This document shows, piece by piece, positions 45,494 to 53,661 of a DNA stretch of 64,000 nucleotides. Positions within the stretch are counted from its first letter, which is position 1. The number at the start of each line of letters is the position of its first letter. This DNA is from a virus, in IMG/VR virus record IMGVR_UViG_3300037246_000990, positions 1-64,000 of that record, one strand, 5' to 3'. The notes below the pieces were generated by a model, which ran no database searches, was not told where the DNA came from, and worked only from the letters and a program-made list of their open reading frames with translations. Both the position numbers and the translations under genes were made by a program.

Positions 45494-45915
45494 GTACGTT
45501 AGAAGCGATAGCACTGTACGTGGTGGTTGCTGCTGTAATTGTGGGTTTCATTGCCGTGTTCAAGTTCATGCTCAAGATCAAAGCTCAGAGCGAGCTGATG
45601 GATACGCAGCGTGAGTCCTCCACTTGGGTCTGGGCTCGTGGTACCGGCAAGGGGATAGAACCATTGAGACCTTGGCCGAGGCACTCACACCAAGGGACGA
45701 TGCCGAGATGGGCCTCAGCATACAATGAGCATGAGGATGTGTACTTCAACGATCCCGCTGATGCGTATGAGTACGTGATAATGGCATTGGCGGACCTCAA
45801 TCGAGACATTGATAGGTTAGAGAACACAGTAGACAAAGGAGTAGCCTCTCATTGCAAGCACATGCAGCGTGAGTACTGGCTCAACAACCTCAAGGAATTC
45901 AGAGAGGACACATGA
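45490..45915 (+). CDS. Membrane protein with soluble helical domain
   Basis: 141 aa. One transmembrane helix at about 6-28 (AIALYVVVAAVIVGFIAVFK), a basic linker, then DRLENTVDKGVASHCKHMQR at the C-terminus. ATGA overlap on both sides. Not recognised. Confidence 0.6.
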   Translation: MSTLEAIALYVVVAAVIVGFIAVFKFMLKIKAQSELMDTQRESSTWVWARGTGKGIEPLRPWPRHSHQGTMPRWASAYNEHEDVYFNDPADAYEYVIMALADLNRDIDRLENTVDKGVASHCKHMQREYWLNNLKEFREDT

Positions 45916-46367
45916 AACACTATGAAGGTAACCTGATACGAACACTCGGTAAAGCTATTGCTTACGCAGCGATGGCGCATCAAGATCAAACAGACAAACA
46001 AGATGTAGCTTACATCTTGCATCCGATCAGAGTGGCCGAAGCACTACGCCGTGATGGTTGGAGCACCACGTACCAGCTAACAGCGGTGATTCATGACCTA
46101 GTGGAGAACACTGGTGTTGAGTTGAGTGACATCGAGCGACACTTCGGCAAGATCATACACGACAGCGTGGATGCCTTGACTCGAAGGAAAGCTGAGGGTG
46201 AGACGTACAAGGATTACATCAGACGGTGCTGCAAGGACAGCTTGGCGATGACTGTCAAGAAGTACGACGTGTATGACAACGCTGACCCTTGGCGGTACTG
46301 CAAGGACGTGCCGTACTCACGGTATGCTTGGGCGATGAGTTATATCCAAGAGCAGGAGGCAGTATGA
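45912..46367 (+). CDS. SpoT/MESH1-like HD-domain phosphohydrolase
   Basis: 151 aa. H23 in MAHQDQTDKQ, H37 in YILHPIRVAEAL and HD at 61-62 in AVIHDLVENTG match the (p)ppGpp pyrophosphatase domain (usual text AVLHDVVEDT). D is replaced by N in VENT. A synthetase domain is absent. A phage enzyme of this type could remove the host alarmone, though other nucleotide substrates are possible. Confidence 0.75.
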   Translation: MKHYEGNLIRTLGKAIAYAAMAHQDQTDKQDVAYILHPIRVAEALRRDGWSTTYQLTAVIHDLVENTGVELSDIERHFGKIIHDSVDALTRRKAEGETYKDYIRRCCKDSLAMTVKKYDVYDNADPWRYCKDVPYSRYAWAMSYIQEQEAV

Positions 46368-46510
46368 CAGTACATTGCACTGAGTGCCACCGCGAAGCAC
46401 AAACTGTGAAGAACAACAAGCCCTGTGCATGGTGCAACGCACCGATGAAGGCCATCGGTGACTGTTGGATGAGTAAGAGCGATGGCTCGTTGTCCAACGA
46501 GGAGAAGTAA
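46364..46510 (+). CDS. Small zinc-ribbon protein (48 aa)
   Basis: From ATG 46364 (ATGA overlap; GCAGGAGGCAGT upstream). HCTECHREAQTVKNNKPCAW then CNAPMK: C-x2-C and C-x2-C 15 residues apart. May bind nucleic acid or be structural. Confidence 0.6.
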   Translation: MTVHCTECHREAQTVKNNKPCAWCNAPMKAIGDCWMSKSDGSLSNEEK

Positions 46511-46511
46511 G

Positions 46512-46733
46512 ATGGGTAGATACAAAGAACATGGAGTATGGTGGACCTCACCAGGGGTACGTGCAGCCTCCCAAAGGACATCACTACAACAGGCAGACTA
46601 TGAGTACAACCTGGCTGTTAGCAATGAGATATATTGGGGGGACAAGAAGGACGAGGCGTTCAAGAAGTACAAGGCAGAGCTTGAGAAGGCGGACGCTACT
46701 TGTACCTGTTGTCCTAAGCACGGCACCAAGTAA
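46512..46733 (+). CDS. Hypothetical protein with C-terminal CTCC
   Basis: 73 aa from ATG 46512. SLQQADYEYNLAVSNEIYWG, AFKKYKAELEKADATCTCCP, KHGTK end. The C-x-C-C-P end matches that of 41800, and KHGTK resembles EHGK of 40826. AGGAGAAGTAAG upstream. Confidence 0.6.
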   Translation: MGRYKEHGVWWTSPGVRAASQRTSLQQADYEYNLAVSNEIYWGDKKDEAFKKYKAELEKADATCTCCPKHGTK

Positions 46734-46903
46734 TGACAGACAAGGAGAAGTACAACACGATACGAACCTGCCTCTTGGGTGTGATAGCGTGCTTCAAGAG
46801 CAGGGTAAACGGATGCGATGATGTTGGTTGTATCAACGACCATCACCCATCGTGCCTCAAGTATGTGACAGACATACTTGCCTTGACAGACAAAGAGGAG
46901 TAA
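46733..46903 (+). CDS. Small Cys/His-rich protein (56 aa)
   Basis: MTDKEKYNTIRTCLLGVIAC, then FKSRVNGCDDVGCINDHHPS followed by CLKY. Five Cys and two adjacent His could hold a metal. TAATG overlap. Not recognised. Confidence 0.55.
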   Translation: MTDKEKYNTIRTCLLGVIACFKSRVNGCDDVGCINDHHPSCLKYVTDILALTDKEE

Positions 46904-46906
46904 CGT

Positions 46907-47311
46907 ATGCTTCAAAGAATAAACAAGATCATCACCAGTTTCTTTGGTGCTCTCGGTATGGCTGTGTTTGGCTTCGTCAGCATGGGCATAGACATCGCCG
47001 CAGGTGCTACAATCTGGGCATGGGTCATGGGGGCATGTACCTTGTTTTGGTTGAATATGGCACGCCTAGCCCTCAAGAACAAAGGCACCCATGAGAGCAA
47101 CGTGAGGCTCACCGATGACCAGGAGCAGAGGATCGAGATAGCAACCAGAGAGTTCCATGCTGTCGTGAAAGAGGTCGAACTTGAGCTGAAGCGAGCAGTA
47201 AGGGAGCAAGCCAATGTTCAATCAAACCAACGAAAGGATCAAGAAGCTGGCAAGGAAACGACCGCGACTGACGGACGAACAGATAGCAAGGAAGATCGGA
47301 CGCCCCGATGA
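46907..47311 (+). CDS. Membrane protein with two transmembrane helices
   Basis: 134 aa. Helices at about 8-28 (ITSFFGALGMAVFGFVSMGI) and 30-50 (IAAGATIWAWVMGACTLFWL), then a coiled coil (EVELELKRAVREQANVQSN) and a polar tail. The tail overlaps the next gene by 98 bases in another frame. Not recognised. Confidence 0.6.
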   Translation: MLQRINKIITSFFGALGMAVFGFVSMGIDIAAGATIWAWVMGACTLFWLNMARLALKNKGTHESNVRLTDDQEQRIEIATREFHAVVKEVELELKRAVREQANVQSNQRKDQEAGKETTATDGRTDSKEDRTPR

Positions 47312-47426
47312 AGCAGGGCTACGTCGGGTGCGTAAGGTAACGCAATCCGAGGAGTTACAGGATGAGATACTTCACAGCGTAGAGACAGGAGAGGACGAGG
47401 ACAATGAGAAGAGGCAGAGTTGTTAA
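47214..47426 (+). CDS. Small basic protein, possible HTH
   Basis: 70 aa. LTDEQIARKIGRPDEAGLRR resembles a short helix-turn-helix; both flanks are charged. Long overlap with the preceding membrane-protein gene; the two cannot both have full freedom to evolve there. Ribosome site not strong. Confidence 0.5.
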   Translation: MFNQTNERIKKLARKRPRLTDEQIARKIGRPDEAGLRRVRKVTQSEELQDEILHSVETGEDEDNEKRQSC

Positions 47427-47634
47427 GGAGGCACGACGCGCAGCAGCAGAGGCACGACAGGCTGAGCGAGACAAGCGTACCGATGAACAGCAACTAAAGA
47501 AGCTCATCTTCAGCGGGCATGGACACTGTAAGGAAGCGCAGCGTCTTGCTGGTGGCATTGATGAAGGGTCCATCGTTGAGGTGGCCGGTGAGTGGGAGAA
47601 GTCAGCGTCGTTCAGAGGGCCGACGTATGAGTAA
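47404..47634 (+). CDS. Hypothetical charged protein (76 aa)
   Basis: MRRGRVVKEARRAAAEARQA is a basic helix, followed by FSGHGHCKEAQRLAGGIDEG. ACAGGAGAGGACGAGG upstream. Not recognised. Confidence 0.55.
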   Translation: MRRGRVVKEARRAAAEARQAERDKRTDEQQLKKLIFSGHGHCKEAQRLAGGIDEGSIVEVAGEWEKSASFRGPTYE

Positions 47635-47722
47635 ACTACAACGAGCGAGGGGCTGGCTTGTACTCCTTGGAGAGCTGGCGTTCGTTGTTATGGCAGGTGT
47701 GCTATGCAGTAGGTTGCTATGA
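47627..47722 (+). CDS. Tiny membrane protein (31 aa)
   Basis: MSKLQRARGWLVLLGELAFV then VMAGVLCSRLL: basic start and one transmembrane helix. ATGA overlaps on both sides. Confidence 0.5.
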   Translation: MSKLQRARGWLVLLGELAFVVMAGVLCSRLL

Positions 47723-47961
47723 AAGGCACACGCAAGCCAGTGATGAGCGAGGCACGACGTAAGGTGTTGAATTTGTTGGAGTTTTGCCTTGAGTCTGACC
47801 CGTACCTATGGAGTGTAGATGAGCTAATCAGAGGCGTGAGTCATGTTGCTGGGGGTATGAGTGACGAAGAACTAGCCAAAGCACTACAAGACTACGCCGA
47901 TGGAAGGATCAAAGCAAACATAATGATGTATCTTCTTGCACACCCCAAGGTGGAACAATGA
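47719..47961 (+). CDS. Hypothetical helical protein (80 aa)
   Basis: SEARRKVLNLLEFCLESDPY, ELIRGVSHVAGGMSDEELAK, then a helical end. Possibly an HTH-type fold. Not recognised. Confidence 0.55.
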   Translation: MKGTRKPVMSEARRKVLNLLEFCLESDPYLWSVDELIRGVSHVAGGMSDEELAKALQDYADGRIKANIMMYLLAHPKVEQ

Positions 47962-48122
47962 CTTGTGATGTTAAGAGGTGCAGACGACTCACCTACTTAG
48001 AGTACGCTGCCTTCGAGAAGCGTACTCGATGTGTTAGTGTGTGTGAGTTCCATTGGCAGAAGCATTGCGATGAGGGTGATAAGTTTGATCTACGAGATCA
48101 CTTCTATCCTAAGAAAGTGTAA
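47958..48122 (+). CDS. Small Cys-rich protein (54 aa)
   Basis: MTCDVKRCRRLTYLEYAAFE, then RCVSVCEFHWQKHCDEGDKF. Five Cys and several His in a C-x4-C ... C-x3-C-x3-H layout could bind zinc. ATGA overlap with the previous gene. Confidence 0.55.
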   Translation: MTCDVKRCRRLTYLEYAAFEKRTRCVSVCEFHWQKHCDEGDKFDLRDHFYPKKV

Positions 48123-48149
48123 GATACAACCATAGAAAAGGAGAACGGT

Positions 48150-48428
48150 ATGACAAGAGTTAAGTTCCGTGTCTATGTGACGAGACGATGCCGGGTGTGC
48201 AAGAAGATACATCAGATGCCCACGCACAGGTACATCGACCACTATGGAGAAGAGGATCAGGCAACTGAGATCCAAATAGGTCATGCACTTGTTTCTAATC
48301 TCTTGGAAAAAGAGAACGCAAGGGCTGAGTCGCGTGACCGTAAGGCACGCAAGGCTGGCTCGGGTAGGATGCACACCAACCAACGGCAGCGTCCCTTGTA
48401 CCAGTACTGCCTTGAGGTGACAGGATGA
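48150..48428 (+). CDS. Small basic protein with CxxC (92 aa)
   Basis: VKFRVYVTRRCRVCKKIHQM is an N-terminal strand plus C-x2-C; then a helix and a basic SRDRKARKAGSGRMHTNQRQ tail. GAAAAGGAGAACGGT upstream. Not recognised. Confidence 0.55.
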   Translation: MTRVKFRVYVTRRCRVCKKIHQMPTHRYIDHYGEEDQATEIQIGHALVSNLLEKENARAESRDRKARKAGSGRMHTNQRQRPLYQYCLEVTG

Positions 48429-48754
48429 GTGAACAAGAACCTACCCTCAACCCAGCGGTGACTGAGGCTATCGAAGGGCTGATGAAGGAGATGCCTCCGG
48501 CTGTTACACAGGGTGTGTTCAACAGGCACATGTTCTTGGAGGCGGTGGTTGTCAAGGGGGGTGGTGCTGCTCTTGACGAGGACGACATACGAAAGCACGG
48601 TTGCCTCACCAGCAAGGAGTTCATCGTCATCAAGGATGAGTACATAGCCAAGGGTGTAATCAAAGAGGAGACTAATCTCTTTGGGGTTACACTCTACAGC
48701 CTACAGTACGACATCAAGGGAGGTGGACTTGACAACCTGCCCGAAATCAAGTAA
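48425..48754 (+). CDS. Hypothetical protein (109 aa)
   Basis: NPAVTEAIEGLMKEMPPAVT, VFNRHMFLEAVVVKGGGAAL, FIVIKDEYIAKGVIKEE. Looks like a winged-helix-type alpha/beta fold. ATGA overlap. No family recognised. Confidence 0.55.
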   Translation: MSEQEPTLNPAVTEAIEGLMKEMPPAVTQGVFNRHMFLEAVVVKGGGAALDEDDIRKHGCLTSKEFIVIKDEYIAKGVIKEETNLFGVTLYSLQYDIKGGGLDNLPEIK

Positions 48755-48784
48755 GCTGTATGTTGAGCGAATGGAGAAAAACCA

Positions 48785-49138
48785 ATGAACCTATCGTTAC
48801 TACAGCGACCGAAGAAGATCAAGCCGGGTACAAAAACCATGTATGTCTATTATCCTGCTATCGTGACAACTAATGAGGTGCTTAAACCCGGTGTTGTGCT
48901 CAAGATCCTCGATGTCTTTGAAGGTGACAGCACTACTACAACCACCCTCAAGGTGATGTCAGCAGAGGATTGGGACTCTCACAAGTACGGTAGAGGTGTA
49001 CCTTATTGCATCAAGGGTGATGCAGATACACGACGCGAAGATGGTGAGAGCTGTGACTGTGAGAAAGAACTGAGTGAGATGAGTGATACCTTCAAGGAGT
49101 TGGTACACTATGTCCTACTCTCAGATGTGGGGAAGTAA
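48785..49138 (+). CDS. Hypothetical protein (117 aa)
   Basis: Beta-rich N-terminus (KTMYVYYPAIVTTNEVLKPG, VVLKILDVFEGDSTTTTTLK), then YCIKGDADTRREDGESCDCE. GGAGAAAAACCA upstream. Not recognised. Confidence 0.55.
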   Translation: MNLSLLQRPKKIKPGTKTMYVYYPAIVTTNEVLKPGVVLKILDVFEGDSTTTTTLKVMSAEDWDSHKYGRGVPYCIKGDADTRREDGESCDCEKELSEMSDTFKELVHYVLLSDVGK

Positions 49139-49140
49139 AC

Positions 49141-49287
49141 ATGATTGAAAACATACAACTTGCTGCCGATGACGCAATATGTGAGGCACTCTGTGAAATA
49201 CCTGAAGATCAGGCTGTTGAGTACTTGATCGCTCTAATAGAGTGTGCTATATCCCAACTCAAACTCAAGATGGAGATACCGATATGA
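49141..49287 (+). CDS. Small acidic helical protein (48 aa)
   Basis: MIENIQLAADDAICEALCEI, then PEDQAVEYLIALIECAISQL. Four Cys but no paired spacing. GGGGAAGTAAAC upstream; stop overlaps the DUF932-like start. Confidence 0.55.
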   Translation: MIENIQLAADDAICEALCEIPEDQAVEYLIALIECAISQLKLKMEIPI

Positions 49288-50336
49288 AAAGCGTGTATGA
49301 TTACCTACCAAAGATCGACGCCAACACAGCAGAGGAGATGGCTAAACAAGCTGGCCTTGACTTCGATGCTATCAAGCTGGAGATACCGTACTCGTACCAA
49401 CCTCCAATGCCTGATGGTTTGGTGGCTCAGCTCATTGAGAAGGGCTTGAGTGCGGCAGAGATTCTGAATCACATCGAAGATCACCCTCACCTCGTGCCTC
49501 GGAAGGTGGAGAGTGTGGTGCCTGACAAGGTGATCGTAGTGCGAGAGGATGACGGTCGTTACCTAGGTACAGTGGGTAAGGATCGAGGCATCGTGCAGTA
49601 CCGTGATGTGCTGGCTTTCACTGAGGCATTGGTGGATAAGGGCACAGCATCCTACGTGACAGGTGGGATACTAGGCAACGGGCAGCAGGCGTTCGTTGTT
49701 ATGAAGGCAAAGAACACCATCAAGCTGAGCGGTACGGATGAGGTGGACTGTTACTTCTACATCACCACCTCACATGACAGCACCAAGGGACTGGAGATTG
49801 TGTTCGCTCCATTGAGGACTGTCAACGGCACCATCCTCACTGGTCCTAAGTCACAGCGGATCCGCTTCCGGCACAGCAGCAAGGTAGAGCAGCGAGTGAA
49901 GCGAGCAGCGATGAGCATTGACAAGATCAGCTCCTACTTTGAGGACATGGAAGAGAACTTTCGATTGCTCAGATCAGTCAAGCCCACCGTATCTCAGCTC
50001 GATGTGTTCATTCAGTCTCTGTTCCCTGACCCGGAAGAGAAGAAGAAGAGAGCAGAGAACATTCGGGATGAGATCTACAGCATCTATCGCAACGGACCAG
50101 CGTGTCAGCTACCCGCAACACAAGGCACCATGCTCGGTGCTTACTTTGCTGTGGTTGAATGGGTTGACAAGCAGCAGGCAACCAAGACATCGAAGGTCAG
50201 GCCCAATGAGTACGATGCCAAGATTCATAGGCTGCTGGAAGGCAGCGGGGCAGAGCAGAAGGCGACAGCCTACGCCTTCGCCCTCGACATGGTAGACAAG
50301 CTGAAGGATGTCAACATCTTCGGCAACAAGGTGTAG
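49284..50336 (+). CDS. DUF932 / phage-plasmid-like protein
   Basis: 350 aa from ATG 49284 (ATGA overlap). GTVGKDRGIVQYRDVLAFTE, GGILGNGQQAFVVMKAKNTI, CYFYITTSHDSTKGLEIVFA, VNGTIL, RIRFRHSSKVEQRV and GTMLGAYFAVVEWVDKQ follow the DUF932 layout, a widespread phage and plasmid family of unknown function often near recombination genes. Length is typical. Confidence 0.75.
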   Translation: MKSVYDYLPKIDANTAEEMAKQAGLDFDAIKLEIPYSYQPPMPDGLVAQLIEKGLSAAEILNHIEDHPHLVPRKVESVVPDKVIVVREDDGRYLGTVGKDRGIVQYRDVLAFTEALVDKGTASYVTGGILGNGQQAFVVMKAKNTIKLSGTDEVDCYFYITTSHDSTKGLEIVFAPLRTVNGTILTGPKSQRIRFRHSSKVEQRVKRAAMSIDKISSYFEDMEENFRLLRSVKPTVSQLDVFIQSLFPDPEEKKKRAENIRDEIYSIYRNGPACQLPATQGTMLGAYFAVVEWVDKQQATKTSKVRPNEYDAKIHRLLEGSGAEQKATAYAFALDMVDKLKDVNIFGNKV

Positions 50337-50337
50337 C

Positions 50338-50643
50338 ATGAGCGAGACACATAAGAAAATTGAGTTGTTAGATGGAGAAACATTACTCCTTGAGTCTGAA
50401 GAGTGGGCTGTTATACTCGACTCCAGCGACGGGCGTGGTGCAATCCTAGCGTATGGGTCACACGAAGAGTGTACGGTTAGCTTTGACCCAAAGCGAGCAG
50501 CTCCTGGTAATAAGTATTACTATGGTGAATACTCCTGGCTGCCAGAGGACCCGCCAACCTGTAAGTACTGTAACGAGCCTGTCCCGGATGGGATACAAGC
50601 GATTGTACACCTAAGAAACTGGGGACTAAGAGGAGAAACATGA
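50338..50643 (+). CDS. H-C/C-x2-C family, member 22
   Basis: 101 aa from ATG 50338. SEEWAVI, SHEECTV (H-x2-C), TCKYC, VPDGIQAIVHL. Long acidic N-terminus. Shares the PVPDGIQA text with the array subgroup. Confidence 0.75.
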   Translation: MSETHKKIELLDGETLLLESEEWAVILDSSDGRGAILAYGSHEECTVSFDPKRAAPGNKYYYGEYSWLPEDPPTCKYCNEPVPDGIQAIVHLRNWGLRGET

Positions 50644-50885
50644 GTAAGTTTGACCCATCAGGTAAAGCAATGACCAAAGACATGGTTAGGAACCTCGTGA
50701 AAGACGCAATGAAACGAAAGCCAGAGTTCGTAAGAGAGGTGCTTGATAAATCCAATATACCCGGTGACACCGCAGAAGAAATAACCGAGCACCTATGGAG
50801 TAACATGCCTCCGGGTGGTGTAGGTTTCATGGACAAAGCAGACGAAGCAAGATTCAGCAACAACAAAGAGGACAACAATGAGTGA
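50640..50885 (+). CDS. Hypothetical protein (81 aa)
   Basis: MTKDMVRNLVKDAMKRKPEF, DKSNIPGDTAEEITEHLWSN, polar end FSNNKEDNNE. ATGA overlap. Not recognised. Confidence 0.55.
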   Translation: MSKFDPSGKAMTKDMVRNLVKDAMKRKPEFVREVLDKSNIPGDTAEEITEHLWSNMPPGGVGFMDKADEARFSNNKEDNNE

Positions 50886-51141
50886 TGGAATGTACAGATG
50901 GACTTCAAAAGAAAGTATGGCTATCTCCTACAGTGTAGGTGAGAGCATAGCGCAGAGGGTCATTGACCTCATTGACAGGGAACTAAAGAAAATAGCACCC
51001 CGACCTGATAAGTTGCGAGACTTGTCTGAGTGCCTGAGAAATTGTCTCGCTATCACCGGGTCAGAGACGGCTGAAGATGAACGCGACGCCAAAGAGAAGC
51101 AAGCAAGCAAAGACATCGAAGCACCTGAACTAGAGGAATAG
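50878..51141 (+). CDS. Hypothetical protein (87 aa)
   Basis: MYRWTSKESMAISYSVGESI, then QRVIDLIDRELKKIAPRPDK; acidic end. Helical. Overlaps the previous gene by eight bases. Not recognised. Confidence 0.55.
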   Translation: MSDGMYRWTSKESMAISYSVGESIAQRVIDLIDRELKKIAPRPDKLRDLSECLRNCLAITGSETAEDERDAKEKQASKDIEAPELEE

Positions 51142-51142
51142 A

Positions 51143-51346
51143 ATGGCAATCACAAAAGAAACAGCGATCAAAATGATCACGTATCTCAAGACAGAGAAGC
51201 CTGAACGGTGGAGAGCACTAACAGAAGTAAACATTAACCTCGAAGTCTCTGAGGAAGAGTGGCCGGATTACTTGGTTACATTGGAAGGTCAAGCCCCTTT
51301 CGCCTTCAAGTATCTTATCGAAGCAGTAAGCAAAGAGGAGAAGTAA
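51143..51346 (+). CDS. Hypothetical protein (67 aa)
   Basis: KETAIKMITYLKTEKPERWR, then VSEEEWPDYLVTLEGQAPFA. Small alpha/beta. One base separates it from the previous stop. Not recognised. Confidence 0.55.
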   Translation: MAITKETAIKMITYLKTEKPERWRALTEVNINLEVSEEEWPDYLVTLEGQAPFAFKYLIEAVSKEEK

Positions 51347-51347
51347 A

Positions 51348-51560
51348 ATGGCTAAGAAGAAAGACCTAGACGGTGATACAATAGCAAGGCAAGTGAAAGA
51401 GATCATGGAGCTACGTCGTGTCTTGCATGACTGTGTTACGCAGCCAGGAGCGTTGTGTCTCTACGAGGACAACGCTAGGTACATGAAAGCGCGGTTGGAG
51501 TACATCAATGCTGTCGCAAAGGCAGCAGCGCGGCAACCATTTTTCGAAGAGGAGAAGTAA
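51348..51560 (+). CDS. Hypothetical helical protein (70 aa)
   Basis: IARQVKEIMELRRVLHDCVT and ARYMKARLEYINAVAKAAAR: two helices. AGGAGAAGTAAA upstream. Precedes the AAA+ gene, so could be a small partner of the ATPase. Confidence 0.55.
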   Translation: MAKKKDLDGDTIARQVKEIMELRRVLHDCVTQPGALCLYEDNARYMKARLEYINAVAKAAARQPFFEEEK

Positions 51561-51561
51561 A

Positions 51562-52710
51562 ATGGGTACAGCAGGACAGGAAATCTGCCAACAGAATGTG
51601 AGTGAGATCCTTGACATCGTGTACAGGCTAGGGCCTGAGTTTGCCACTATGATCTGGGGTCCTCCCGGTATCGGCAAGACTGAGGCAACCAAGGCGGTGT
51701 TCTCAAGGAAAGAGGATCCGCATGAGATCGTGCTGGTTCTCGCTGGATGCTCGGAGCCCACCGATATCAGTGGTGTGCCGTTTGAGTACAAGTACAAGGG
51801 TGAGGCTGTGGCTACTCGGATCCTCGCTCCCATCTGGGCGTACCATGCCAGCACCGAGGCACCCCCCGAATGGCAGAAGAAGAAGATGGTTATCTTCTTT
51901 GATGACATCGTGACAGGGCATGAGCAGACACAGGCTGCTTGCTTCAAGGTGTTCGGTGAGAAGAAAGTAGGGAACCTTCAGCTCCGTGATAACGTCTATA
52001 TCATAGCTGCGGGGAACAGGGTAGAGGATAAGTCAGCGGCGTTTGAGATGCCGATGGCTCTGGCTAACCGGATGAAGCATTACTACGCCAAGACAGACGT
52101 AGATTCGTGGTTGGAGTGGGCGATTGATAACCATATCAACCCCCTGATTACTGCCTTCATTCGGACGCAGCCTCAATGTCTGAACACCTTTGCCGAGGTG
52201 GTCAAGCTCGCAGCAGCAGAGAAAGCCTTTGCTACTCCGAGGACTTGGGAGATGATGAGCAAGGCCATGTACAAGATGGATCCCAAGGGTGGTGTCAAAG
52301 GTGAGTGGCTCTACAAGACAGCCGTTGGTTGTATCGGCTCGGGAATTGGGATTACATTCTCTGCCTTCGCCAACAACACAACCAAGCTGATTGCCCCCGA
52401 GGTTATCATCAAGGATCCGGCCAAGGCTCCGATCCCGCCCAAGACAGAAGTCGATGTGCTGTACGCTACGATCTCTGCACTTGAGCATCACATCAACATC
52501 GAAGAGAACTGGGGCAAGTGGGCCAAGGCACTCCAGTATGTGCTGCGCCCCGAGCTGGAGCCTGAGTTCGGTTTGCTCATTGCTAAAATGGCAACCATCA
52601 TCGCACTCAGTAAACTGAGTGAGGCAGACCGGGTGAAGGCAGCACAGAACAAGTACTTCAAGCTGATGTACGCAGAGTACGGTTCGTACCTCGCCAACTC
52701 GGGAGCGTAA
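51562..52710 (+). CDS. MoxR-type AAA+ ATPase
   Basis: 382 aa from ATG 51562 (GAGGAGAAGTAAA). Walker A GPPGIGKT at 33-40, Walker B VIFFDDI at 110-116, sensor-like IIAAGNR at 147-153 and MALANRM at 165-171. This is the MoxR/AAA_5 type that typically works with VWA-domain proteins as a metal-chelatase-like or chaperone module. Its partner is probably the VWA protein at 53662, separated by three genes. Confidence 0.85.
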   Translation: MGTAGQEICQQNVSEILDIVYRLGPEFATMIWGPPGIGKTEATKAVFSRKEDPHEIVLVLAGCSEPTDISGVPFEYKYKGEAVATRILAPIWAYHASTEAPPEWQKKKMVIFFDDIVTGHEQTQAACFKVFGEKKVGNLQLRDNVYIIAAGNRVEDKSAAFEMPMALANRMKHYYAKTDVDSWLEWAIDNHINPLITAFIRTQPQCLNTFAEVVKLAAAEKAFATPRTWEMMSKAMYKMDPKGGVKGEWLYKTAVGCIGSGIGITFSAFANNTTKLIAPEVIIKDPAKAPIPPKTEVDVLYATISALEHHINIEENWGKWAKALQYVLRPELEPEFGLLIAKMATIIALSKLSEADRVKAAQNKYFKLMYAEYGSYLANSGA

Positions 52711-52712
52711 GG

Positions 52713-52955
52713 ATGCCTGCCTTGGTACGACAGGGTGACTGGAGGTTACACACAGCTACATCAGGGTCAGGTCGCCTCTATGTTACGCACTGGCATAGCA
52801 AAGTTGGGGGTCATAGAGGGGATTGGTCTCGATGTGGCACCTACAACGGAGACACTTGGGACCCTGCTGCGTGTAACAAGTGCGGTGAGACACCACCCAA
52901 GGAAATGCAAGGCTTCATCAACCTGATGTCATGGGATAGAGGAGAAGTAACATGA
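52713..52955 (+). CDS. H-C/C-x2-C family, member 23
   Basis: 80 aa. RQGDWRLHT, then WSRCGTY (the first His is displaced; WHSK lies earlier), ACNKC, PPKEMQGFINLM. Lies between the ATPase and its probable VWA partner. Confidence 0.72.
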   Translation: MPALVRQGDWRLHTATSGSGRLYVTHWHSKVGGHRGDWSRCGTYNGDTWDPAACNKCGETPPKEMQGFINLMSWDRGEVT

Positions 52956-53155
52956 GATATCATAAACGAGAAACAATACCCGACGACGGTGACGCCCACT
53001 TCTTCCGTGAAGATGAAATACACGAGGCTATTGATAACCTCAATGATTGTTTCTTTCCGGTCAAGATTTCTGTGGTTACCAAGAAAGAATACATGGACGA
53101 TACCTACGGAGAGGGAGATTGGACCCAAGAAGATTGGGATAACAACGAGGACTGA
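52952..53155 (+). CDS. Hypothetical acidic protein (67 aa)
   Basis: MRYHKRETIPDDGDAHFFRE, then FFPVKISVVTKKEYMDDTYG and a Trp/Asp-rich end. ATGA overlap. Not recognised. Confidence 0.55.
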   Translation: MRYHKRETIPDDGDAHFFREDEIHEAIDNLNDCFFPVKISVVTKKEYMDDTYGEGDWTQEDWDNNED

Positions 53156-53184
53156 GTGACTGGGAGAAGTAACGTGGAGGGTGA

Positions 53185-53658
53185 ATGACTAAGAAAACTA
53201 AAGAGAGATTCTGGGCTAAGGTACAGAAGGGACCGAGATGTTGGCTGTGGAAGGCTGGTAAAAACAATAAGGGTTATGGTAACTTTTGGGTAGGAGGAAA
53301 GTGTTGTAAATCTCATCGACTATCTTATGAAATGAAACACGGGTCTATACTTAATGGCATGTATGTATGCCACCATTGTGATACCCCGGCCTGTGTAAAT
53401 CCAGATCATTTGTTTGTAGGCACACAAAAAGATAATGTCATAGATTGTATGAACAAAGGGAGAAACAACAAAGGAAAAAAGATAGGAAGCTGCAACGTGG
53501 GCTCATTACACCCACGGGCCAAGCTGACGGAGGAACAAGTCAAAGATATCCTAACAGACACAAGACTTCATAGAGAGATAGCAAAAGATTATGGTATAGA
53601 TAAATCAATAATATCTAAAATAAAATCAAAGAACATATGGAAGCACGTAAAGGAGTAA
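53185..53658 (+). CDS. HNH homing-type endonuclease (RFWAKV family, copy 2)
   Basis: 157 aa. ERFWAKVQKGPRCWLWKAGK, KSHRLSYEMKHGSI, MYVCHHCDTPACVNPDHLFV, AKLTEEQVKDILTD, then IAKDYGIDKSIISKIKSKNI. Same layout as 32497 and 61434. DNA is A-rich in its second half compared with neighbours. Splits the ATPase/VWA gene group. Confidence 0.88.
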   Translation: MTKKTKERFWAKVQKGPRCWLWKAGKNNKGYGNFWVGGKCCKSHRLSYEMKHGSILNGMYVCHHCDTPACVNPDHLFVGTQKDNVIDCMNKGRNNKGKKIGSCNVGSLHPRAKLTEEQVKDILTDTRLHREIAKDYGIDKSIISKIKSKNIWKHVKE

Positions 53659-53661
53659 ACA

